DNA of 64,000 nt, taken from positions 186,001 to 250,000 of the forward strand of contig NC_023757.2 of NCBI RefSeq assembly GCF_000499845.2, read 5' to 3'. Numbering within the stretch: the stretch's first letter is position 1; every line of letters begins with the position of its first letter. The stretch comes from Phaseolus vulgaris (taxonomy: Eukaryota > Streptophyta > Magnoliopsida > Fabales > Fabaceae). Positions 36,108 through 46,999 of this stretch are shown one piece after another. Under the pieces are notes generated by a model. It made no database searches and was not told the DNA's origin. It worked only from the letters and a program-made list of their open reading frames with translations. The translations under genes and the position numbers were made by a program.

Positions 36108-37877
36108 CTTCTAAGGGAATTTTTCCTATTCACTCCTCTAAGATATCAAAATTCTAGTTTAATCCCCAGACTAGCCACTCTTCTCAAACAATTATTCTAA
36201 AATGTAATATTTCCATTCTTTTGAATTTTTTTTAATTTAACTATAAATTATTTGATAAAAATTTTATTTATCCGAAATGGTAACATAATTTATATCTTAA
36301 ATTATCTAATATTATTTTTCTACGTCATATATAATTAGTCTATAATTTGATGTTAAATTAAAATATTTTATCATCATTTAGTCTCTCGCATTAAAAATAG
36401 AAAACAGATTATAAAAAAACTAGAATTAACAGAAAAATGAAATTACAGTAAATAACAAAAAAAACAGAGCATAAATTAGATGAATATATTGCATGAAGAT
36501 CTTGTCTTGAAAATAACCTAATATTAAGAAAATAGAAAAAGAGAAAGATAAACCAAACATATTAAACTGATACTATACATAAAAACATAACCACTTTAAA
36601 AACAAAATAATGGTTATTGAATATATATCATATACCTTTTATATGTTAATAGTATAAAAAATTAAATAAGTAAAGTCTTTTAAGCATTTATTCTGGAAAA
36701 TGAATAATTAAGTATTTTGATATGTTTTATAAGTGGTTTTTATTGTTAGGTTAAAAAAATAAAGACTCAGCTTAAACAAGTGAAAACAATGAAATAAGAT
36801 ATTGTGATGATTAATTTGGGTTTTGAAATTTTCCACTCTTTCATAAATTTAAATATTTTTAATTCTATTCTTATTAATTTTTTATTTATTTATAGTTACT
36901 TCTAATTTTATATTTTTAATTGAATTATTTAAATTTTTTTTCTTTAATTCTTGCTCCTTCGTGTTACACTTAGTTGTTTCCATGTATTAAAAAATATTGT
37001 ATTTTGTTTTTAATATAAAATGGTATTGAAATTAATGTAAAATAATAAATGAATTTTATTGTTTATTAAAAACCTATTGGATACATATAGTGATAAGGGG
37101 ACTATACTGGTTATTACCATCAGTGTAGATTATTAATCTTCTATTATTCAACATGTTTTCAGTAAAAAAAAATAAAAATCACTTGTTATTTATCATTATA
37201 TATTAATGATACAAAGTCACATTTCTTTAACATCCAGAAAAGGAGACAAATAAATATAATTAGTCACATGTGAAAAATTTAAATGTCAAAAATTCAATTG
37301 AAAATAATAAAAACTTTAGATATTAAATATACTATTTTTTTTTAAATATTAGTATTTAAGCAGATCCTATACTTAAATTTTTAAATTCTTCCATTTTCTT
37401 TCCTTTACTCTTTTGTTTTCTTTTTCTTTTGTTAAATTTTGTAATTTTTTTATCTTTCTAATTATATAGAAAATACTTTTGGATTGCTCCATCTTTAATT
37501 TACATAATCCAGAAAGAAAATACTTTTGTTTAGATGCCTGTAAAAGTCTATAATAGTTTTCAAAATTTTGTAGTATTATTTCAGGAATTTGTCTTATTTT
37601 ATGTGCTTAGTAACAAAATTTGTTTTATTTCAATTAAACTTTAAAGTAGTTGAACTATTTCAAGAATTTGTCTTATTTTGTGGTGAACTAATTGAATATG
37701 AATAAAGGGTTTAATTCTTCTAACAATATTTTTTTTCTCCTAATCTTAACAGTAATTTTGGTAGAGTGATCTCATTAATGATTAATAAACTAAAGAATTA
37801 AATTAATCTAAATCAAAATGAATAATTTCTTAGAACTATTACTTATGCATAATAATTTTCATAAATAAAATTTGGAT
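36108..37877. other. AT-rich intergenic DNA upstream of MOS2
   Basis: No gene, repeat array or RNA gene is seen. The sequence is mostly A/T runs. One isolated ACATAATCCAGAA (near 37502) resembles the palindrome motif at 7041-7311. Confidence 0.4.
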
Positions 37878-38056
37878 AACCTTTTCCTCCAGAGGAAGGC
37901 CCCTGCATCAATTAACTTTCTTGTGGTATTAGGAAGAACACTAGAACCATCTCCAAACTCTTCAATTTCCTCTTCTGTTTTAGGTACAAAGAAAGGATCC
38001 TCAGAAAGTTCTTCCCAATGGCAAAGGACAAGAAGTGCATGCCAAACCCCACAAAG
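37878..38056 (-). pseudogene. Duplicated fragment of the EFL1 3' coding end
   Basis: This 179-bp segment repeats the end of the EFL1 coding region (about 40870-41040) at very high identity. In the EFL1 frame it encodes HWEELSEDPFFVPKTEEEIE and then DGSSVLPNT, against HWEALSEDPFFVPKTEEEIE in the parent. Two deletions break it. About 13 bases are lost after KLIDA. At the other end the copy jumps over about 370 bp to a piece from near 41411 (TGCCAAACCCCACA). It lies about 2.8 kb downstream of the EFL1 stop in the same orientation, so it looks like a partial tandem duplication with later loss. There is no poly-A tail or other sign of retroposition. Confidence 0.9.
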
Positions 38057-38930
38057 ATTTTAAAGTACATAGAAATTGAATTTTGGCAATACAATGCTAT
38101 TATTTACTTGGGTAATTATATGGACAACTGAATTTTAGACATCAGTTTCTATTAATCACCAACCACTTACAACACTATAAATTGAGATTTATCGGCAAAC
38201 ATTTTTTACTTCTACAAAACCAAAATAATTCATGGAAGTTTCATCATGGTAGCAATGTAAAAGGATGCAGGTAATTATGGTCAGTGGTGGTGGAAGGAAG
38301 TGTGACAGTGAAAAGTACAAAAGGAACGAAAGATCATCAAGGGAAGGAAACAAAATGAGATTTTTCATTAGTTTGCTCTGTTTCCTCATAAACCCTAAAC
38401 CCTAAACCAACACAACTCGACCACCATATATCCCTTCATTATAAAACTACTCATCAAAACAGACATTGAATGAGAACAAAAGGCTTCAAGAAAGGAAGAC
38501 AGAACAAAGTATATATTGTGGAAACTCAAATGACAACTTTAAGTAAATGAAAACAAACCCCCTATCTTAACAGGGAGTGCAACACCACATTATGGATTTC
38601 AGGGGTGTTTTGTAGGGTCATAAATCGGAGGTGAAAGTGTTATATTGCCTAAACATAGGGGGTACCAGTATAATTTCCTTTATTTTTAATTCCATCTTAG
38701 ATGGTATAATTTCAAAGTCGTCATTTTAGATAAAAAAAACATATAAATATATTCCAGAATTTCGAATTTCATATTATAAACCTCCAAACAAATTGTTTAT
38801 CAATTTAAATTCATTCAAAAAAATACATTTCATCCTTAAAATTATTTATCCAAACACATTAAGAGAAGATGAAAATTTCTATAAAATAATGAATGTTAAA
38901 AGAATTATAGGTTTAAAGGTAAATCATTTG
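38057..38930. other. Intergenic DNA with a short telomere-like run
   Basis: AAACCCTAAACCCTAAACC (38390-38408) is two and a half plant telomere units. Otherwise no feature is recognised. Confidence 0.4.
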
Positions 38931-38934
38931 TAGT

Positions 38935-39360
38935 GTGATAAGTAATATACAAAGCCTTAATCAGATAACCAGATATAATAAGACTGTTAAACTTGAAATG
39001 GGCTTAACTCAACACCAAATGTTAGCTCATGAGATGAGGATTGTCCAAGCCTTTTACAAGTTCTACTCTAACAATATCTACAGTCAATGTGAGATCTCAA
39101 TGCAGCCTCTCACACCCAAGATTGGGCATCTAGAGCATGGAGATTATAGGACTGGATTTTCATATTGCACAGGGAGGCACAAAGCCAAATAGAATTTTGG
39201 AAAATGAAGGATAACCCAAATATAGATCCATGATCTAATACATCTTCAATTTTAGTTGAGCCTAACTCAGTAGAGTATTTCTCAGGCCTATATAAGCTCT
39301 ACTATGATCATATCCCCATTGATGTGCGATCTCAATAAATACTAACAACCTATAACCAAT
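38935..39360. repeat. Probable LTR-type repeat remnants
   Basis: Two segments (about 38995-39105 and 39250-39345) share the layout 'CTTAACTCA or CCTAACTCA ... AAG ... TCTACT ... CAATGTGAGATCTCAAT or TGATGTGCGATCTCAATAA'. That layout is common in plant LTR and solo-LTR sequences. Both are degenerate and have no coding capacity. An open frame here (85 codons) is not supported as a gene. Confidence 0.35.
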
Positions 39361-40827
39361 ATCTTAACATCACTCTCAAGTTTAAGCTAGTTATGAGTAG
39401 CAAACTCAAACGGAAAGTGAATGCAACCAAGGACCAAAACAACTCAGTCAATCATGCCAAATTACATAGAAAAATATCATACCCCTTGAATAACAACCAT
39501 TAATTTAGCACAATTTTTTTCTGAAACCTTTATCAGAAACTCAAGACAGATCCAAAAAGCCTGATAGAATATGTAAAATTCATTGACTTTAGAGAAAGAG
39601 TTAAGTAGTCTGACTGAACTGTTTCATTATTATTTTATTTGATTAAGAAGAAGTAATTTATAGAATACAGAGATAGAGTCCGAGCTCTAACTAACTGAAA
39701 GCTGTCACAACTAACTCAACAGCTGTCATAACTGACAGAGGTAGCTCTAAGCTATTCACTGGTATACATTACTTGCGGTGTAACCTATACAACACATACA
39801 CTATCAGAAGAGAAGACAATCAACTGCAACCCAATTTAAAAGTTAGCTATGACTGAGAACAGAAGCTTGGAGAACAAATCTAAAATTGGAGAATGCACAA
39901 AAAAATCTAACCAGCATATCCCAACACATTAGGACATATTTATAAATAAAAATCACAGTAAAAATAGATGGCTAAACTTACTGCTTTCTTCCGATTAATG
40001 TAGTACTCTTGCGCATGACCTTCAAATCATAATCACCTAGAAAATAAAAAGAATCATCCAAAACACATTAATAAAATAAAATTGAATTTCTTCCCAATAG
40101 TTGAGTTGAGAAAATACCTTGTAAAATGTGTTGAGCTAGCTCCCAGCACAAATCTGAAACAGTCTGAAAAGGGAAGAAAATGACCACAAACAGACCGATT
40201 ATTTAGAAAATCTAGTATAGGACTTAGTTTTAGTAATAATAATCCTTTGAACTTTTGAAATACATACAGGAGAAAGTCACTAACACTCTACTAGAGTAAT
40301 TATTAGGTGTAAGTAATGCCCCCTTTATGAAAGTGTAGTTATCTTGGATTTGAATAGAAGAGTGGGCATCAGTAGAATAAAATTTCATAATAGACTAGGC
40401 TACAAAAAGTACCAACTTACCAAACACCAGACAAAAGAAAGAAAGTGAACTTTGAAAATATTGAAGAATTTAAATTGCAATGACTTGAAGATTCACATAG
40501 TATACAACTCAAATCACTCAATGCTACATTGCTAATTAGGTGATCTTTTAGACAGGAAAGTCTAAGCCTTTTCATAGGAAAAATCAATGGTATAATGGCA
40601 TTAGCTAGAAGATACAACAAATCTAGAATAAAAAGCATCTAGTAAATTAATTTTGTATGCACTCTTTGTACTTTTACATTAAGGGATCACAAATAGAATT
40701 ATCAAGGCTACTAATAATCAATGCAAAATCCCATGGACTTGAGAAAATGGATCTAGGGAGGTCAAAATTTTAAAAGTACAACTACATGTTCTCGTAACTG
40801 CTCGGGAGACCACTGTAATGAGAAGTC
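39361..40827. other. Region downstream of EFL1
   Basis: No gene is recognised. 39600-39800 has repeat-like wording (AACTAACTGAAAGCTGTCAC and CAACAGCTGTCATAACTGAC) that may come from an LTR. The part next to 40827 is probably the EFL1 3' untranslated region. Confidence 0.35.
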
Positions 40828-43800
40828 TCAGACTTTACGAGCCAGTGTCCTCTGCTTGGTTCCATGCTGCACAACCTTTTCCTCCACAGGAAGGCCCTTA
40901 CGACGCCTGACTGCATCAATTAACTTTCTTGCAGTATTTGGAAGAACACTAGAACCATCTCCAAACTCTTCAATTTCCTCTTCTGTTTTAGGTACAAAGA
41001 AAGGATCCTCAGAAAGTGCTTCCCAGTGGCTAAGGACGAGAAGTGCACTCGCAGCACCAGAAGTCCACCTTCTAAGCTCATCCGGGAAACCAAAGCTCTC
41101 AGAAACAGGAACATATGCATGGACAGTGAAGAAAGGGGAACCTTCTTGCATCTCTTCCTTCAAAACTCGTGCCCGTCTTCGGGAAAGTACAGCATACATG
41201 GGACCCAAATATTCAGTAGGTGTATTCAATTCACAGAAGTACATTGCTTCTACAAGCCGTGGCTTATTCTGAAGCACAGCTGCTCTACATGCATCTTTGA
41301 CAGTTGCTATTACCTGCCCTGCAAAAATGCCATACTGCTCAGATTGCTGGGATGTTTCAGACTCATCATTCTGCCCTGAAAATGGAGATATGCGAGCCTC
41401 AACAACAAATGCCAAACCCCACATAGGTTCCTCACACAAGGGTCCGGCTGAAGTGGCCAGTTGGAACCCAGATATTATACTACTCTCAAGGTGCTCAGCG
41501 TCCATGTACAAAGCTTGGTTTGCAGTTGAAGACTTTTCAGCAACTGAGTCACTGGTACTAGAATCGGTCACAAAACCCAACCTCTCTGATACATGAGAAC
41601 AACCACGTATTAAAACAGAGCTATCCGTGCTTTCTGCTTTGATATCAGGAGTAAATAGTAGGTTAGGACCAATCTGCCTTGGTCCAAGTGCCCATATCCT
41701 CCTCAAAACCTTTAGCCACTTCAATTTACATTTCTCAGCATGGTCCTTGTCGTCTTCATTCCTGCTCAAAATATCGCCCTCCACTGCATCCAATATGCGT
41801 TTTTTTAGCACTTCAACTGGGCTTTCATTTTCAAGAATACTTGGTCTCTGGGTTTCCAAACTTTTTAATGTATGCCCCGAGTTTACTCCAATGATATCTG
41901 CAAGTAAATCAGAGCTTTCATCGAGCACCTTCGTCAGAGAAGGTAGAAGTTTCATCACCTGCACCCGAACAACACATCTTCCATTGGGTGTTGTTTTTTC
42001 AACATAATCTGATCTCCTGCTCAGAACTTTTAAATTTTCCATCACGTTCAATACCTCTCCCTCGATGGTTTCTTTGTAGGACACAAGAGGTGGAGAGACC
42101 TCCAAGCTTACCTTCGCAAACCTATCCTTCAAATCCTTTATGCACCTCTCAAGATGAACTTCTCCAGCAGCAGCAAGAACATGCTCTCCCCTAGAAGACA
42201 CTGTGACCTCAACAAACGGATCTGCTCGATTCAGAAGCCTCAAACCCCTGAGCAACGCACCCACATCAGCTGGGTCGGATGGCTCAATTGCAACTCTCAA
42301 AGTCGGGGCAACTTGGAATGCCATACTCGAAAAAGGCCAACAATTCCTGGTGGAAGAAAGAGTAGCACTCTTCAATATATGCTGTCCAAGACCTGCAATG
42401 GCAACTATATTCCCTGCCTTGGCAGATGTCACAACTTTCAACCCTTGCCCCATCATCAAATACAACGATTTCAACTCAGCCTCCTGTATATGCTTCTGCG
42501 TCGACTCTCCTTTCAACGGATCATATAACGCAGAAAGCACAAAAACTCTCTGCCCCGCATGCAAAACCCCACTAAAAATCCTAGCAAAAGCCAGAAAACA
42601 TTCATCGGAATCACCCTCCCCTTCATCACCATAACCATTGCCAACCTCCCCCCTCTGTCCGGGCAGCATCTTAACCGGCAGAGCAAACATCTTCGACACG
42701 AAAGCCACACAAGGAACCTCATCCCCACAGTCACACCCCTCCACCGCCTTCCTCGCCATCTCCGCCTTCTCCACCGCTTCCTCCTCCACCACATCCCCAA
42801 CAACCTCCCTTTTCGGAATCAACCTCGATATCCGAAACGCCTGTGCCGCAACCGGGTCCGGCAGGCACCTCACCACCATCGACAAAACCGCGTCCGACAG
42901 CGGAAGCCACCGGCTCATAACAGCCTGCAGCACGACCTTCACATCCTTATTCTGCAGCTCGCGCGGTGGCACCGACAAACTAAACGACTTAATAACCTTC
43001 TCAACCAGCCCCTTGTCCCCTTCCAACGCCCCCTGATAAACCTGCCACAACGGTTCCAACACGAACTGAACAAACATAGGTTTCTTATTAGAACCAGCGC
43101 CTTTCTTCCCCACAATCATCTTCGTCTTAGGGTTAAAATACCTAGGTCCCCACAACGCTCTCAACAACGCATTCACACTCGCCCCAAGCTTGGACGCATA
43201 TATCTCCGCAAACTCACGAATCCCAAACCCCCATCCGTCCAAGGCGCAAGCGAATATAACATTCCCTTTCGGCGGCTGAAAAACGTCCTCATTATCGTCG
43301 TAATCCTCCAGAGTCTCGCCGGTGCTTTCGGTGGTTCCGGTGCCGGCGAGCAGAGAATCGACGTCGGAGAGATATTTTTCGGATTTGTAAGCGCTGACTA
43401 TTCCGTTGACCTCGTGCACGATTCGCAATAGGCGCGTGTAGGCTTCAGAGGGAGTGAGTTTGAGTTCGGTGATCAAGCGATCGAGCTTGTTGAGGACGAG
43501 GCAGGGGGTGAGGCGCTCGATCCAGCATTGGCGGAGGACGGCGTGCGTCTGGATGTGGACGCCCTCCACGGCGTCGACCAGGAGGAGCGCGCCGTCGCTG
43601 AGGCGCGCCGCGGTGGAGACCTCGCTGCAGAAGTCGATGTGACCGGGGGAGTCGATGAGGTTCACGGCGTGGCCGCGGTAGCGGAGGAGGATGGAGGAGC
43701 TCTTCATGGTGATGGCGCGCCGCTGCTCCTCGTCGAGGTAATCAAGGAAGCGGACGCGCCCGGCGAGCTTGGGGTGAACGACGCCGCCGCCCGCGGAGGC

Positions 43801-43908
43801 AATTAGGTGGTCGGCGAGGGTGGTCTTGCCGTGGTCGACGTGCGCGAGGATGCAGATGTTGCGGATTCGATCGCGGTCGCAATCGGCATCGGAACTTCCC
43901 TCCTCCAT
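40828..43908 (-). CDS. EFL1: EFL1-type ribosome-maturation GTPase
   Basis: An intronless frame of 1026 residues matches the elongation-factor-like GTPase family (EFL1/EFTUD1, yeast Ria1), whose members are about 1000-1100 residues. The family works in the cytoplasm with the SBDS protein to release eIF6/Tif6 from the 60S subunit, the last step before it can join a 40S. GTPase motifs are intact: G1 AHVDHGKT (22-29), the switch I threonine in RRAITMKSS (Thr67), G3 DSPGH (86-90) and G4 NKLD (140-143). The family-specific insertion after the G domain and the EF2-like C-terminal domains (EARISPFSG, NTPTEYLGPMYAVLSRRRAR, VPVSESFGFPDELR) are present. ATG 43908 gives MEEGSSDADCDRDRIRNICI, with the G1 motif at the expected distance. 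The first 300 codons are GC-rich compared with the flanks. A broken copy of its 3' end lies at 37878-38056. Confidence 0.95.
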   Translation of the reverse strand: MEEGSSDADCDRDRIRNICILAHVDHGKTTLADHLIASAGGGVVHPKLAGRVRFLDYLDEEQRRAITMKSSSILLRYRGHAVNLIDSPGHIDFCSEVSTAARLSDGALLLVDAVEGVHIQTHAVLRQCWIERLTPCLVLNKLDRLITELKLTPSEAYTRLLRIVHEVNGIVSAYKSEKYLSDVDSLLAGTGTTESTGETLEDYDDNEDVFQPPKGNVIFACALDGWGFGIREFAEIYASKLGASVNALLRALWGPRYFNPKTKMIVGKKGAGSNKKPMFVQFVLEPLWQVYQGALEGDKGLVEKVIKSFSLSVPPRELQNKDVKVVLQAVMSRWLPLSDAVLSMVVRCLPDPVAAQAFRISRLIPKREVVGDVVEEEAVEKAEMARKAVEGCDCGDEVPCVAFVSKMFALPVKMLPGQRGEVGNGYGDEGEGDSDECFLAFARIFSGVLHAGQRVFVLSALYDPLKGESTQKHIQEAELKSLYLMMGQGLKVVTSAKAGNIVAIAGLGQHILKSATLSSTRNCWPFSSMAFQVAPTLRVAIEPSDPADVGALLRGLRLLNRADPFVEVTVSSRGEHVLAAAGEVHLERCIKDLKDRFAKVSLEVSPPLVSYKETIEGEVLNVMENLKVLSRRSDYVEKTTPNGRCVVRVQVMKLLPSLTKVLDESSDLLADIIGVNSGHTLKSLETQRPSILENESPVEVLKKRILDAVEGDILSRNEDDKDHAEKCKLKWLKVLRRIWALGPRQIGPNLLFTPDIKAESTDSSVLIRGCSHVSERLGFVTDSSTSDSVAEKSSTANQALYMDAEHLESSIISGFQLATSAGPLCEEPMWGLAFVVEARISPFSGQNDESETSQQSEQYGIFAGQVIATVKDACRAAVLQNKPRLVEAMYFCELNTPTEYLGPMYAVLSRRRARVLKEEMQEGSPFFTVHAYVPVSESFGFPDELRRWTSGAASALLVLSHWEALSEDPFFVPKTEEEIEEFGDGSSVLPNTARKLIDAVRRRKGLPVEEKVVQHGTKQRTLARKV

Positions 43909-44020
43909 TTTCGAATCTGAAAAGGCAGTTGAAGGGAGAAAAAACGTGGCAAAAAGCTTGGGTTTAACGCGCGTTTGGTCTGTAAGAACGATGAATCCAA
44001 ACGTGCCGCCAATATCTGAT

Positions 44021-44029
44021 AAACCCTAA
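44021..44029 (-). promoter_or_regulatory. Telo-box before EFL1
   Basis: AAACCCTAA lies about 113 bp upstream of the EFL1 ATG. Telo-boxes are known to be enriched in promoters of plant ribosome-biogenesis genes, which suits EFL1's role. The function is inferred from position. Confidence 0.5.
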
Positions 44030-44134
44030 AAAGCAATTTCAAAGAGAAAGAAGAAGGACTACATATACATATCGTTCTTCAAACATACACTATTATAATA
44101 GTTATTATATCATCATACAATACATTATCTAATA

Positions 44135-45290
44135 TCTTTTTAACTCAATTTCTCATATATCATTATTCATACTTTTATTTCTGCATGTATATTTTTTTTT
44201 TATCTAACACCTTTTTACTTTTATTTCTCTACCTAACATCATTTCAAAAATAAAAAAATAATAATAATAAATTAAAAAAATTAATAATTTTAATTTTAAA
44301 TATATTAAAAAATAAATATTTTTAATATTTAAAATAGTTATTAATAAATAAATGAATTTTTTTAAAAAAATAATAATAATAATAATAAATTAAAAATATT
44401 TAGTTTAATTTTTCTTTTAAAAATAAAAAAAATAAAATATTAAACCCTACAACAACATAAAAGTTGAATTTATAAACATAAATTAATATTTATTTTTATT
44501 ATTATTGATAATTTAATCTTGTTAATATTAAAAATTAAAAGGTATAATTATAAAAGTTGAATCTATAATATAGAGGACATAATTATTTAGTAATTATATA
44601 TCTTATCTTTTTCTTTTTCTTTTTCTTTTTTTTAATCTTTTATCTTTATCTTATTTTGTTTTCTTTTATTTTATATTTTTTATGTTTTTAGTTATTATTT
44701 TTTTCTACCATTATTTATTTATTTCTATTTTTTTTATTTTTTTATTGTTGTTGTTTTTATTTTCTATATTTATTTATTTTTGTATTTTTTTTCTTCTTAT
44801 TTTTAAGCATTAAGTGTAACATTTACATTAGTTTTTCAATATTATTTGTATCCACTACTAATTAATACTAATTGACTTTGATTTTTTTATAATTATATTG
44901 AAATTAACATTATTACATCATCAATAATAATAATAAAATACTATATTTTGTTTATAGATTCAACTTTTATGTTGTTGTAAGGTTTTATTTTTTATTTTTT
45001 TCATTCTTAAAAAAAATTAAACATTTTTAATTTATTACTCTTTTTTTTATTTTGTAAAAACTTATTTCTTTATTCATTAATTATATTTATAATTATTTTA
45101 AACATTAAAAATATTTATTTTTTAATACATTCAAAATTAAAATTATTAATTTTTTTAATTTAATAATTTATTTATTTATTTACTTTTGAAATGAAGCTAG
45201 ATAGGGATAGATAGGAAAATAAATACAAAAAGATGTTAGATGGAAGAAATAAAAGAATAAATAGTGTTACATGAGAAATTAAGTTATTTT
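44135..45290. mobile_element. Foldback element with ~400-bp imperfect inverted repeats
   Basis: The left arm (about 44135-44545) and the reverse complement of the right arm (about 44880-45290) share a long series of matches. Examples are CAATTTCTCAT against AATTTCTCAT, ATCTAACA, CATTTCAAAA, TATTAAAAAATAAATATTTTTAAT and ACAACAACATAAAAGTTGAA. The ~330-bp loop contains a (CTTTTT)n tract near 44610. There is no transposase-like frame. A direct 11-bp ATACATTATCT occurs at 44120-44130 and 45351-45361, but it does not abut the arms, so I do not take it as the target duplication. It is probably a non-autonomous DNA transposon. Confidence 0.7.
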
Positions 45291-45361
45291 TTATCATTTT
45301 TTTATATATAAATTAGATTTAATTATGGTTTTAATCATTTAAATTTAAAAATACATTATCT

Positions 45362-46159
45362 GAATTTGAACACATAAAATTGTTTTAAGAACTTCACTGC
45401 CACGTCTAGGTTTCAAGAACAAGAGATATATAGGAACGGAAACAAAGAGAAAAAAAAAACATAGACAAAATGAAAAATATAATTATAATTTTTTTGACAT
45501 ATTTCTTTAGAATATTATAGGAGATAATGATTTTAAAAGACTAGGATACTAAAAACAAGATAATTCTCGTACTTTGTATAGTGAAAGAATTTATAGATTC
45601 TTAGAAAAAAAATATTTCTTATAAGGGAGAGTTATTATTGATGACAAATGTTACTCGAAAGTCAAGTTGTTGAGCTTGAATAATCTAAAAAAATATTGTT
45701 AAGTTTTAGAAAATAAAAGTTTATTTAATTGTGGATAATTGTTATAACTATAAATTAGTAGAGAAGTTAGAGTTAACTATTATAATTTTAATATTTACAA
45801 AATATCAATCATACATTCTAGTAAAGTTGTTAGAGTTTACACTTTCTCAATATATTTATTTATCTTCTAATCTAGGATTTCAACATTGAATATATAGAAC
45901 GATAAAATAAGATCTAAAGAAAATATAAAGAGAAGATTCAAGTGGAAATGAAGTTGAAAACTCAAAAATAGAATCACTTAGCTTGATCAAGTAACAAGTG
46001 GAGAACACAAAAAAACGGAGAGAGAGAATATAGCTCATTCTATTTTTTCTCTCAAGACATGAGAAGTAAGTGTGAGGAGAATAATGATATTTATTTTTAA
46101 GGCATCTAGAATTTGTAAAGGTTTAGGGGCAATAATCTTAAAAACCTTCCTTGGATAAT
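45362..46159. other. AT-rich intergenic DNA
   Basis: I see no gene or clear repeat here. Confidence 0.4.
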
Positions 46160-46715
46160 CATGCAACACTACCCTCTTTAGAATACAAATTTGTATTCCA
46201 CATTGTACAATCTGGAATGTAAATTTGTATTATAGATTGTGTAATTTTGAATGTAACTTTCTATTATGAATTTAAAAACACATTCGGATTGTATCATCTA
46301 GCATAAAACATTTTGAATTGTAAAACTCAAAAGGTAATTTTGGATATGAAAATACCTTCTAGATTGTACAAACCAGAATGCATCATGCCAAACAATACAA
46401 TCTATGAGGTTTTTAAATTCGAAATTAGATTTCGGATTATACAATCCATAATGTTTTGTTTGTAAACATATTTTAGACAGTATAATCTAGAGTGTATTCT
46501 CAGATCCAGAAAAAATCTTGTGCAATCCAAAATACAAAATTTTATTTTGGATTATACAAGTTGAAATACTTTTAGAAAGTTACATTCTAAATTGCACAAT
46601 TTAGAATACAATTTTTATATTCTAAATTTTGCATATGGAATACAAATTTTATATTTCAGATTACTCAATTTAAAATACAAATGTGTATTTAGGAGTGTGT
46701 AGTGTTACATGAACA
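46160..46715. repeat. Degenerate array of interrupted palindromes
   Basis: Variants of GGATTATACAATCC and GATTGTACAATCTGGAAT recur about every 50-60 bp (for example near 46205, 46360, 46435, 46520-46560 and 46610), often followed by AAAATACAAATTT. The centre differs from that in the 7041-7311 array, but the half-sites (GGATT and AATCC) and the trailing GAA are the same. No coding sequence is seen. Confidence 0.5.
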
Positions 46716-46925
46716 TCCATGAAAAGTTTTTAAAAACGTAAACTCTTCATCATCTGGTACATTATAACTCAAACAAAATTATGTCCCTAAAAAATCATGA
46801 AGAAAATGAGTAACAAAGTCTATAACAATGTTACCTCATTTTCATTACAACACCACCAACATCGACAAGAAATCACTCAATCCTAAATGTTACAAAATTG
46901 AGTTTTAATCCCTCTTCAAATTACC

Positions 46926-46997
46926 AAAAACAAATAATTTTGTAGATTTTGATACATCTTTAAAAACAAATAATTTTGTAGATTTTGATACATCTTT
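46926..46997. repeat. 36-bp tandem duplication
   Basis: The unit containing ACAAATAATTTTGTAGATTT occurs twice in a row with a 36-bp period and no visible mismatch over most of its length. Confidence 0.85.
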
Positions 46998-46999
46998 AT

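Noticed and set aside
37878..38056. Processed retrocopy of EFL1
   Set aside because: No poly-A tail or target duplication; the parent is intronless anyway, and the copy lies in the same orientation close by.
38935..39192. 85-codon frame
   Set aside because: It lies in LTR-like repeat sequence, and no protein family is recognised.
42559..43431. 290-codon plus-strand frame opposite EFL1
   Set aside because: It is the antisense shadow of the GC-rich EFL1 coding region; its Arg/Pro/His-rich composition is typical of such shadows.
44120..45361. ATACATTATCT direct repeats as a target-site duplication for the foldback element
   Set aside because: The right copy lies about 60 bp outside the inverted arm, and the bases next to the two copies are not complementary.
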